Source of the DNA: Dehalococcoidia bacterium
GTDB lineage: Bacteria; Chloroflexota; Dehalococcoidia; GIF9; AB-539-J10
DNA length: 5,211 nt
Direction of reading: 5' to 3'
NCBI GenBank assembly: GCA_030627025.1
Contig: DAOUSX010000098.1
Location: forward strand, 1-5,211
In this document: piece after piece, positions 1 to 5,211 of the stretch
Position numbering within the stretch: position 1 is the first letter of the stretch
How the letters are laid out: each line of letters opens with the position of its first letter
Made by a program: the position numbers and the translations under genes
The notes under the pieces: generated by a model
Database searches by the model: none
What the model saw: only the letters and a program-made list of their open reading frames with translations
Told to the model about the DNA's origin: nothing

Positions 1-2
1 AC

Positions 3-686
3 GCATATATTAATCAATGTAGTTTCAGGCCCTTGCTTGAACAGGTAGAGGCATCAAGCTTATTTCCTGGACTCTATGAAGTGCCAGTCTCTTTCCGATT
101 TACTAGCTTGGAAGTCGACCCCGTAAAATTTTCCTTGGAAGCAGGACCCGTAAGATTTCCCGAGCTTTATCTATTGTCCGCCCTTGTCCGAAAGACTAAA
201 AGCAGGAGCATCTTTGAGATAGGAACCTTTGATGGCACAACCACATTACAACTGGCAATAAATTCGGAAGCGGATGCTAAGGTATTTACACTGGACCTAC
301 CTAGTTCTCTGATGCATAATACGAAATTCCACCTCTCCGATGGGGATAAAAAATACGTAGATAAAGATCAGATAGGGCGGAATTATAGAGGGAGCGATGT
401 AGAGTATAAAATATGTCAACTTTATGGTGACTCTGCGGTTTTTGATTTTCGACCTTTTTATGGGCAGATAGACTTTGTATTCATAGATGGCAGCCATCAG
501 TATGAATATGTAAAATCTGATTCACTAAATGCATTCAAGCTCCTTAAAGAGAGAGGAATAATTATATGGCACGACTATCAACCAGGTTGGACAAGCGTAG
601 TGAGAGCTATTAATGAACTTTCTCGTGACAAACAAATCTTCCTTCTTAAAGGCACATCGCTTGCCATTTTTATAAAGCATGGCTAA
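3..686 (+). CDS. Class I SAM-dependent methyltransferase (Methyltransf_24-like), 5' end outside the window
   Basis: Predicted to transfer a methyl group from S-adenosylmethionine to a small molecule or sugar; the substrate is not deducible. Numbering from the TTG at 33, motif I is FEIGTFDG (61-68), an acidic residue that would bind the SAM ribose is D88 (TLDLP), a motif II-like GDS lies at 132-134, and the post-II strand DFVFIDGSHQYE (147-158) leads to WHDY at 179-182. The IDGSH...HDY arrangement is typical of Methyltransf_24 enzymes found in glycan and secondary-metabolite clusters. The frame is open from base 3 with no in-frame ATG. The TTG at 33 lacks a convincing ribosome binding site, and the ten codons before it read as normal protein, so the true start is probably upstream of the window. 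The C-terminus is intact (TAA at 684-686). It lies on the same strand as the phosphodiesterase-like gene 79 bp downstream and may be co-transcribed with it. The fold is fairly certain; the role in glycan modification is inferred from the neighbours. Confidence 0.85.
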   Translation, partial: AYINQCSFRPLLEQVEASSLFPGLYEVPVSFRFTSLEVDPVKFSLEAGPVRFPELYLLSALVRKTKSRSIFEIGTFDGTTTLQLAINSEADAKVFTLDLPSSLMHNTKFHLSDGDKKYVDKDQIGRNYRGSDVEYKICQLYGDSAVFDFRPFYGQIDFVFIDGSHQYEYVKSDSLNAFKLLKERGIIIWHDYQPGWTSVVRAINELSRDKQIFLLKGTSLAIFIKHG

Positions 687-765
687 TGATTTCTCGAAGG
701 AGTACAGAGCTTTCCTAAAGGAATACTACTAAGAGGAAGGGCAGAAAGCATAACCGTGTAATAAT

Positions 766-1863
766 ATGAAGAAAATTGTAGTGCTCTTTATTGATGCCTT
801 TAGCCATAGCTATATCAATAGCGAAGATACGCCGTTCTTATCAACCCAGGATGTCCGTTCGCTCACCCCTGTCTTTGGCTTCAAGCAGCTTGGCGCAGCC
901 TTTGGTGGACTTGACCCCCTTTCCACAGGCTTCTTTGCCGAATATTACTTCGACCCTGACCACTCGCCTTACAGGTGGTCGCGTATTTTCCCCTTACCTC
1001 TCTTATCGGCTATGGAGCTGCTCCGCGTTCCTATTAATGTGATTGCCAGGTATATGTCGCCTCAAAAAGTGTCCATATCCAGACTGGTTCCACTGGAGAT
1101 GGCAAAATTCTTTAATAAAGATAGCCGGGCTTATCCGGATAATTCGCCAGTAATTACCTCGCTTGGTGAAAAAGGGCTTACTCATCGCCTCGTCTTTTCT
1201 CCCCGGGTAAAGACTAATATGGAGGCTTTTAATTTACTGGAGAGGCTTCACCACTCCAACCAAATCCCCCAATTCCTGCTGATACATTTTTCGTCATTAG
1301 ACCCGGCAACCCATAGCTTTGGATTGAAGTCGGAGCCGGTTAGGGAGCTGGTGAGGCAAGTTGACTGGATAATAAAGGAAGCCGTAGATATGTTAGGCGA
1401 TTCTTACCTCATAGTGTTCTCAGACCACGGGATGCTTGAGGTAAAGGGCTTTATCGATGTGCTGAACAAGATAAAAGCGGCGGGTAGTGTGGGGAAGGAG
1501 TTCGTGGTCTTCCTGGATTCAATCATGGCTCGCTTTTGGATTTTCACAGATTCGGCGCTTGAAGCTATAACACAAATTCTCACTTCTGAGCCCAATGGAC
1601 AGTTGTTTCCCTTAGAAAACCAGGGAATGTGGGACAGGTTTGGCAATCTCCTCTTCCTGGCATCACCCGGCTACCTGATATACCCTAACTACTATGACCG
1701 AAAGCCTCCCAAAGCAATGCATGGATATGATGTTCCTCTGCCATCGGAATCCCCTTTGAATGGCATATTGCTTACTAAGAATATACCCAATCTAACATTG
1801 CCCGAAAGGCTATCTATGTCAGACCTCTACCCTATTTTGAAACAAGCTATTGAAAGCCTATGA
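766..1863 (+). CDS. Alkaline-phosphatase-superfamily / type I phosphodiesterase-nucleotide pyrophosphatase-like protein
   Basis: A 365-residue protein of the alkaline phosphatase superfamily, whose members hydrolyse or transfer phospho-, phosphodiester or sulfo groups using two metal ions. Visible ligands in family order are D10 (VVLFIDAF), D179 and H183 (LDPATHSFG), D220-H221 (FSDHGM) and H319 (MHGYD). The length suits a compact cytosolic member; there is no signal peptide or membrane segment. The expected nucleophile lies in the block after LTP (34-36) and before the GGLDP turn (47-51), but residues 35-52 contain no Ser, Thr or Cys, so the enzyme may be inactive or mechanistically unusual. 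The start is fixed: ATG 766 is the first start after an in-frame TAA at 751 and gives the canonical first beta strand. No Shine-Dalgarno sits at normal spacing; GAGGAAGGG at 733-741 is about 24 bases away. It follows the methyltransferase on the same strand and converges on the orphan gene. The superfamily assignment is strong, the substrate unknown; a phospho-glycan or nucleotide-sugar is inferred. Confidence 0.82.
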   Translation: MKKIVVLFIDAFSHSYINSEDTPFLSTQDVRSLTPVFGFKQLGAAFGGLDPLSTGFFAEYYFDPDHSPYRWSRIFPLPLLSAMELLRVPINVIARYMSPQKVSISRLVPLEMAKFFNKDSRAYPDNSPVITSLGEKGLTHRLVFSPRVKTNMEAFNLLERLHHSNQIPQFLLIHFSSLDPATHSFGLKSEPVRELVRQVDWIIKEAVDMLGDSYLIVFSDHGMLEVKGFIDVLNKIKAAGSVGKEFVVFLDSIMARFWIFTDSALEAITQILTSEPNGQLFPLENQGMWDRFGNLLFLASPGYLIYPNYYDRKPPKAMHGYDVPLPSESPLNGILLTKNIPNLTLPERLSMSDLYPILKQAIESL

Positions 1864-1875
1864 AAGGATGAGGCT

Positions 1876-1907
1876 GAAAGAGCGATATAGCTGTATAAAG
1901 CTTTTTT
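1876..1907 (+). terminator. Possible weak intrinsic terminator after the phosphodiesterase-like gene
   Basis: AAAGAGC and GCTTTTTT can pair over about seven bases with one G-T wobble and a loop of roughly 16 bases, followed by or merging into a T run. It lies in the 48-bp gap between two converging genes, where a terminator is expected. The long loop and AT-rich stem make this a weak candidate. Confidence 0.25.
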
Positions 1908-1911
1908 AGAT

Positions 1912-2634
1912 TCATTCCAAACTCTTAACATTGACTACCAGATTTTGTAGATAGTTTAAATCAGTTGCCACTGTGCCTGCTCCTCTTAAGGCTACGCCTT
2001 CTTTAGCTAACCACCCTGTTAAAGTTTGATTGCCATTTCCACCACCAATATTTAGATAGTTAAACTCCTTCGGTCTCCAGTAAAGAGAATATGTCCCAGT
2101 TCCGTAACGGGATGTATAAAAAGCACCACTTATAAACCCCGCATGGGTTATATCCAATATGACTTTATAAGCTGTGCCGGCACTACCTGGAGCTAATTGC
2201 ACCTGAACTTTACTAAGCACTGCGTTCCCAGAATCTACCCAGAAATAAATCTTGATGTTTTGGGTAGTGCCGAGCGTATTCCAACCTGAATTGAAGTCCT
2301 CAGCTTGAGCTTTATCACCAGTTGTGTCAGTGCTACCTGAAATCTTCTCAACATCGTTTAGCTCAACACTCCAATTAAGAGTTCCGGCAGTCATACTATC
2401 AACCGTCAACACTAACCGCATTGCCATCATTAAAAGCGTCAATAGACCTTTAGGGTCAGTTGGGGCGGGAATAGTTAAGCTCGTTGTATAATCAGGTGTT
2501 CCTGGCTTGGCAGTAGCTGTTATAGTCTTTGTGCCTACCTCAAGGTCTCCGCTATCTTTGTTAGCACCCTGCCATTTAACCGTGCTAATCTTTTCTTGTA
2601 TTCCTATTTTCTCTCCAGCTAGTTTAAGTGCCAT
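1912..2634 (-). CDS. Orphan Gly/Ser/Thr-rich protein of unknown function, possibly phage-type structural
   Basis: I do not recognise this 240-residue protein. It has no cysteine, one histidine, no signal peptide and many Gly, Ser, Thr and Asn residues. It alternates short beta-strand-like stretches with polar turns, for example NIKIYFWVDSG (126-136), KVQVQLAPGS (142-151) and GTGTYSLYW (178-186), with a Gly-rich loop GGGNGN at 197-202. One hydrophobic stretch (64-77, LLTLLMMAMRLVL) is short and contains Arg, so it is probably a buried helix rather than a membrane span. This composition resembles tail, baseplate or other virion surface proteins, but that is only an impression. The ATG start is well supported: AAGGGGGT lies six bases upstream. 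It has its own promoter overlapped by a LexA-like box and is encoded against its + strand neighbours on both sides, as expected of an acquired cargo gene. No integrase or other phage gene is in the window. An alternative is a secreted or surface beta-sandwich protein exported by an unknown route. Confidence 0.72.
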   Translation of the reverse strand: MALKLAGEKIGIQEKISTVKWQGANKDSGDLEVGTKTITATAKPGTPDYTTSLTIPAPTDPKGLLTLLMMAMRLVLTVDSMTAGTLNWSVELNDVEKISGSTDTTGDKAQAEDFNSGWNTLGTTQNIKIYFWVDSGNAVLSKVQVQLAPGSAGTAYKVILDITHAGFISGAFYTSRYGTGTYSLYWRPKEFNYLNIGGGNGNQTLTGWLAKEGVALRGAGTVATDLNYLQNLVVNVKSLE

Positions 2635-2639
2635 TTTCT

Positions 2640-2647
2640 ACCCCCTT
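2640..2647 (-). promoter_or_regulatory. Strong ribosome binding site of the orphan gene
   Basis: On the minus strand AAGGGGGT stands six bases before the ATG at 2634. It matches the ideal AAGGAGGT at seven of eight positions and is the best Shine-Dalgarno in the window, which decides this start and contrasts with the poor sites before the other genes. Confidence 0.75.
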
Positions 2648-2648
2648 G

Positions 2649-2680
2649 GCTAAATTAAATTATTCAAGATACAATTTAGC
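2649..2680. repeat. Perfect 8-bp inverted repeat in the orphan gene leader/promoter
   Basis: GCTAAATT (2649-2656) and AATTTAGC (2673-2680) are perfect inverted copies separated by 16 bases. One arm covers the proposed -10 element of the minus-strand promoter; the other lies just upstream of the ribosome binding site. It could be a regulator-binding dyad. It is unlikely to be a strong RNA hairpin because the predicted transcript begins between the arms. AT-rich sequence makes chance occurrence possible. Confidence 0.4.
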
Positions 2681-2702
2681 ACATTTGTTCTATATAAGTC
2701 AA
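2674..2702 (-). promoter_or_regulatory. Promoter of the orphan gene
   Basis: On the minus strand the -35 TTGACT (2702-2697) is followed after exactly 17 bases by CTAAAT (2679-2674) as -10. The -35 matches consensus at five of six positions; the -10 is poor (three of six). Transcription would start near 2667, giving a leader of about 30 bases that carries the strong ribosome binding site. A weak -10 with a good -35 is common in regulated promoters. Confidence 0.5.
2678..2691 (-). promoter_or_regulatory. LexA/DinR-like SOS box inside the orphan gene promoter
   Basis: The minus strand reads AGAACAAATGTGCT. Against the Gram-positive LexA (DinR) consensus CGAACRNRYGTTYC this agrees at 11 of 14 positions, including the full GAAC half and the purine/pyrimidine centre; the right half has GTGC instead of GTTC. 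The site fills most of the spacer between -35 and -10 and touches the -10, where bound LexA would block polymerase. The reading is by eye; whether this organism's LexA uses that consensus is unknown. Confidence 0.4.
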
Positions 2703-2722
2703 GAGAATTTTGTCACCCAGAG

Positions 2723-2751
2723 TTGATATTAGAGTAGTCTAGGTTTAAAAT
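2723..2751 (+). promoter_or_regulatory. Sigma-70-type promoter of the nucleotidyltransferase-fold gene
   Basis: TTGATA (2723-2728) and TAAAAT (2746-2751) each match consensus at five of six positions and are separated by the ideal 17 bases. Predicted transcription starts near 2758, about 25 bases before the TTG start at 2783. The -35 is 20 bp from the oppositely oriented -35 of the orphan gene, so the two promoters are back to back. Confidence 0.6.
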
Positions 2752-2782
2752 CTCCGTAGGTATTAAAGGCTAGAAAACGGTA

Positions 2783-3928
2783 TTGAATAAGGATAGACCT
2801 TCAATAATTAGTAGCCAAAATGTGGACTTGCTTATTGAGTATTTATTAAGGCAGTCGCTACGCCATTTTCGAGGCGTAGCTTCAGTAATAGTGCATGGAA
2901 GCGCTGCCAGGAGCGAGTATACTGTTTACTCCGACCAGGAACAAGATATCCTGCTTGGCAATGTAGGCCTCCTAATAATAACCGATTCACCAACAATAGA
3001 CAGATTAATTTATCTCTCCTTCTCGCATTTGCTCAGGAATATTGATAAGTCTGATTTCACTGAGACAATTGAGAAGTCCCTTGTTCTGGTAAAGCCTTTC
3101 GAAATCTCCCTGGTACCCCGGTCTTATCTCACCAAAGGACGTATTGCCCCAGATATCTGGGCATTTGAGATGGTTAAGGCTAATCGTGTGCTTTATGGCG
3201 AGAATCTGTTGCCTTTATTTAAAACGGAATTTGGTTTGGATGCCGGATTCAGGATGATAATCAACAGGCTCTTTGGGCTTAATCTTTGTTTACCCTTAAT
3301 TACCAGAGCGGATTTTAGTAGTAAATTAGAGACGCTGGTGGGTAACTATGAGAGCGACAAGGGAATCCTTGGTGCCTTTGAGGCACTCTTAACCCTGCTG
3401 GGTGAATATCTTCCCTCATATTCCGAAAGGGCAAACTTAGCTGGTCAGGTGGCAGAAGCATTTTCCAAGGATTTAGATGACCCCAAAGAAGCTGCCACAC
3501 TTTTTGAACAAGCCTCTCAATTTAAGCTAAATCCACAAGGGCTTGAGGCTCTACCTCCGGCAGAGTTCTGGTTCAAAGCGAGGAGACTCCTGGCTAATTG
3601 TCTAAGGATTTACCATTCTCGGGGCTACACCGTGGACAGCTATTTGAATAAGCCAAAGCCCTATTCAAGGATTAAGGAGTTCTACAGATTTGCACTCCAG
3701 GGGAGGTTTGAACCTAGCACCTTACTGATGAGCAACCTTGATAAAACTTCAACCAAGCTGATGCTCAAATGTCTTCTCTCCGTTGAGCCTGAAGATTGCC
3801 AGAGGCCATCTAAAGAAGTTGGCCAGCTAATTTCTGATTGTAGGTATACCAATTATCTTCACACTCGCGGCCAGTGGCGTGAAATTACTGACCACATAAA
3901 GCTAATCAGGCCGAAGAAGGCTCCTTAG
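2783..3928 (+). CDS. Nucleotidyltransferase-fold protein with degenerate active site
   Basis: A 381-residue protein whose first 140 residues resemble the polymerase-beta/MNT nucleotidyltransferase fold: VIVHGSAARSE (36-45) is the GS helix motif, LLIITDS (63-69) the next strand, PFEISLVP (105-112) the position of the third carboxylate (E107), and KANRVLYGE (132-140) the family's usual end of domain. The paired aspartates normally seen just before the LLII strand (SDxD) are replaced by GNVG (59-62), so metal binding and transfer activity may be lost; the nearest acidic pair is D51/D55. The rest (141-381) is helical with no recognised domain; LLTLLGEYLPSYSER (202-216) may be a helical accessory region. 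The start is TTG 2783, the only start between an in-frame TAG at 2771 and a GTG at 2822; the promoter placement supports it although the ribosome binding site (AAAGG, 2765-2769) is weak and far. The 3' end overlaps the converging kinase gene by 23 bp. It may be a glycan-locus regulator or substrate-binding protein rather than an enzyme; this is inferred. Confidence 0.75.
   Translation: MNKDRPSIISSQNVDLLIEYLLRQSLRHFRGVASVIVHGSAARSEYTVYSDQEQDILLGNVGLLIITDSPTIDRLIYLSFSHLLRNIDKSDFTETIEKSLVLVKPFEISLVPRSYLTKGRIAPDIWAFEMVKANRVLYGENLLPLFKTEFGLDAGFRMIINRLFGLNLCLPLITRADFSSKLETLVGNYESDKGILGAFEALLTLLGEYLPSYSERANLAGQVAEAFSKDLDDPKEAATLFEQASQFKLNPQGLEALPPAEFWFKARRLLANCLRIYHSRGYTVDSYLNKPKPYSRIKEFYRFALQGRFEPSTLLMSNLDKTSTKLMLKCLLSVEPEDCQRPSKEVGQLISDCRYTNYLHTRGQWREITDHIKLIRPKKAP
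2857..2880. repeat. Perfect GC-rich 8-bp hairpin within the nucleotidyltransferase-fold gene
   Basis: GCTACGCC (2857-2864) and GGCGTAGC (2873-2880) are perfect inverted copies around an 8-base AT-rich loop, about 75 bases into the coding region. It would form a stable mRNA hairpin. It encodes ordinary protein (SLRHFRGVAS), so it may be coincidence or an internal attenuating structure. The 8-mer GCTACGCC also occurs at 1991-1998. Confidence 0.5.
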
Positions 3929-4865
3929 CCAAGAACTGCTTTATGCGCCCTTTGGCAGGGAAATTTCTGGCACCATATCCCTTTACCACTTGGGCGGCAA
4001 ACCAATTAGCCAGTCTGCCCATTGTCTCGAGAGACAGCCTCTGACTTAAACCATAGATTAAAGTGGCAGCGAAGGCATCGCCAGCCCCTGTTGTGTCCAC
4101 GCACTTGACTTTGTACCCGGGCACTTTAACTATTTTACTTTTGTTGACCAAGATGCAGCCTTCATTACCAAGCTTTACAGCCGTAAGCTGAAACCTACGC
4201 CTTAACTGAGCAATAATACTTTCTATCTCAACCTTACCGGTAATCGCCTTTGCCTCTTCTAAATTGGCACAAAGAATATCACTCAAGTTGAGTAATTCAG
4301 AAAAAACCTCGGGTTCAGAAACTATCAGGTTATATGCCCCGGGGTCAAAGATAACCTTTACCCCCTGCCTCTTGGCTAACTCGGCGGCTTGGAGAACAGC
4401 GTCACGCTGTGGTGAGCTTACCAACGACAGCCCGGAAACAAAGAGATAGCTGGATTTATCAATCAGCCCTGCCCTTTCCACTTCACCGGGTGAGAGATAG
4501 TCATTGGCTCCACGGGATACCAAAAAAGACCTTTCCCCTTTTTCATCCACAAAGACCACAACCAATCCCGTAGGTAGGTGTTCATCAAGGTAGACACAGG
4601 GCAAAACATTATTCCTTTTTAGGTTTTTCAAGTAGAGTTTCCCCAGCCAATCCCTACCTGCTTTACCGATGAATCCGACCCTGCCTCCAAGGTGGGATAA
4701 AGCTGTAGCTACATTACCCATGCCACCCGGGAAAATACCGGCAAAGTGGCAGTAGCGCGTCCCACCATAAGCTAGCTGGGCATATTCTGTGCTAACTATG
4801 ACATCCCACAACACATCGCCTAATACAGTGCAGTCATACTCCCTCATAGGCATAATCAATTGCAT
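3906..4865 (-). CDS. PfkB-family carbohydrate/nucleoside kinase
   Basis: A complete 319-residue ribokinase-like kinase that phosphorylates a sugar or nucleoside hydroxyl with ATP in the cytosol. The N-terminal strand VLGDVLWDV (14-22) holds the substrate-binding Asp region; PGGMGNVATALSHLGG (46-61) is PfkB signature 1; FDPG (173-176) and NLEEAKAITG (201-210, NxxE) are the mid-domain phosphate/Mg motifs; DTTGAGDAF (257-265) is signature 2 with the anion hole and catalytic base D263. All key residues are present, so it should be active. Substrate specificity cannot be read from the sequence. The start is ATG 4865 with AGTAGG about five bases before it; ATG codons at residues 5 and 7 are alternatives, and the conserved core begins after them. 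It lies 8 bp downstream of the flippase-like gene on the same strand, so the two are very probably one operon and the kinase may prepare a sugar for the exported glycan (inference). Its 3' end overlaps the converging nucleotidyltransferase-fold gene. Confidence 0.93.
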   Translation of the reverse strand: MQLIMPMREYDCTVLGDVLWDVIVSTEYAQLAYGGTRYCHFAGIFPGGMGNVATALSHLGGRVGFIGKAGRDWLGKLYLKNLKRNNVLPCVYLDEHLPTGLVVVFVDEKGERSFLVSRGANDYLSPGEVERAGLIDKSSYLFVSGLSLVSSPQRDAVLQAAELAKRQGVKVIFDPGAYNLIVSEPEVFSELLNLSDILCANLEEAKAITGKVEIESIIAQLRRRFQLTAVKLGNEGCILVNKSKIVKVPGYKVKCVDTTGAGDAFAATLIYGLSQRLSLETMGRLANWFAAQVVKGYGARNFPAKGRIKQFLAKEPSSA

Positions 4866-4873
4866 AGAGCCTA

Positions 4874-5211
4874 CTAGTCCCCTAAGAATTCCTTAAACGG
4901 CCACACTTTCTCCAGGAATGGCTCCAAATGTAAGGAACTAATAACCCCTTTAACTTCCTCCTTTGTTATAATTTTCAACATAAGATAGCCAATGAAAGAG
5001 ACTCCGAGGACTAAAAGAACCCCTAATATCCAGTGGAGGTGTAAAAGATAGATTGCCGCCGCACTACCGATAGGCAGGGAGAGGATGAGCAAAACTTGTT
5101 TCCACAATAAATTCATACCCATCTTTGAAGCTATCATAATGCTGCATATAAAGCCAACCAGAGTTCCGCCCAGAAAAGCAAGTGCTGCTCCATCAGCCCC
5201 GTATGGAGGGA
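4874..5211 (-). CDS. C-terminal part of an oligosaccharide flippase-like (Wzx/MATE-type) membrane protein, truncated by the window
   Basis: The minus-strand frame is open from the right edge to the TAG at 4874, giving 111 residues; the ATG at 5137 is most likely internal. The residues before that ATG begin PPYGADGAALAFLGG, closely resembling the YGxxGAAxA helix near the end of polysaccharide-repeat flippases (MVF/PST superfamily). Three membrane segments can be seen at about 6-29, 37-56 and 59-80 (window numbering), followed by a charged cytoplasmic tail (TKEEVKGVI onward), which is how such transporters end. Flippases of this type move lipid-linked oligosaccharides across the cytoplasmic membrane. 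The kinase starts 8 bp downstream, so the pair forms an operon whose promoter is outside the window. A different MATE-like exporter is the main alternative. Treating the 87-codon stretch from 5137 as a separate small membrane protein is possible but less likely. Confidence 0.72.
   Translation of the reverse strand, partial: PPYGADGAALAFLGGTLVGFICSIMIASKMGMNLLWKQVLLILSLPIGSAAAIYLLHLHWILGVLLVLGVSFIGYLMLKIITKEEVKGVISSLHLEPFLEKVWPFKEFLGD

Noticed and set aside
791..1042. 83-codon frame on the + strand
   Set aside because: It is a shifted frame inside the phosphodiesterase-like gene, whose frame contains the D10 metal motif and is clearly the coding one.
1404..1646. 80-codon antisense frame
   Set aside because: Antisense to the segment carrying the SDHGM metal motif; low-complexity translation and no start signals.
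1988..2000. AAGGC-TAC-GCCTT inverted repeat
   Set aside because: Short stem in the coding region of the orphan gene; no terminator-like T run and no sign of function beyond the shared 8-mer already noted.
1864..2782. Insertion sequence or transposon boundaries around the orphan gene
   Set aside because: I looked for matching terminal inverted repeats or target-site duplications on both sides and saw none; no transposase is encoded.
2641..2782. Riboswitch or tRNA-like element in the divergent intergenic region
   Set aside because: The 148-bp gap is accounted for by two promoters and a short leader each; no cloverleaf, conserved aptamer core or T-box motif is visible.
4396..4410. ACAGCG-TCA-CGCTGT inverted repeat
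   Set aside because: Six-base stem inside the kinase coding region with a 3-base loop and no T run; most likely chance under coding constraint.
4264..4449. Open frame of 61 codons on the + strand
   Set aside because: It lies wholly inside the PfkB kinase gene, antisense to well-conserved coding sequence, and has no ribosome binding site or recognisable protein features.

Overview
The window looks like a fragment of a bacterial surface-glycan (cell-envelope polysaccharide) locus of moderate, slightly AT-rich base composition. The taxon cannot be fixed from the sequence. Recognisable promoter hexamers and Shine-Dalgarno sequences, one TTG start and Wzx-like and PfkB proteins point to a bacterium. 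No rRNA, tRNA, CRISPR array, transposase or integrase is visible.

Layout, left to right. (1) A class I SAM-dependent methyltransferase on the + strand, whose frame is open to the left edge. (2) A 365-residue alkaline-phosphatase-superfamily (nucleotide pyrophosphatase/phosphodiesterase-like) protein, also +. (3) On the - strand, a 240-residue cysteine-free, Gly/Ser/Thr-rich protein that I do not recognise, with its own promoter, a strong ribosome binding site and a LexA/DinR-like box inside the promoter; it looks like an acquired or phage-type gene dropped into the locus. (4) On the + strand, a 381-residue nucleotidyltransferase-fold protein with a well-formed promoter. (5) On the - strand, converging on gene 4 and overlapping it by 23 bp, a PfkB-family sugar/nucleoside kinase. 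(6) Eight bases upstream of the kinase start, the C-terminal end of a multi-spanning membrane protein that reads like an oligosaccharide flippase (Wzx/MATE-like); its frame runs off the right edge.

Reading the genes together (inference): the flippase, kinase, methyltransferase, nucleotidyltransferase-fold and phosphodiesterase-fold proteins fit synthesis, modification and export of a surface glycan or phospho-substituted glycan. Two members look catalytically altered. The phosphodiesterase-like protein keeps its metal ligands but has no Ser, Thr or Cys where the nucleophile should sit. The nucleotidyltransferase-like protein keeps the HGS signature but has GNVG where the paired metal-binding aspartates are expected. 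These two proteins, and the orphan gene lying between them under possible SOS control, are the most interesting parts of the window.
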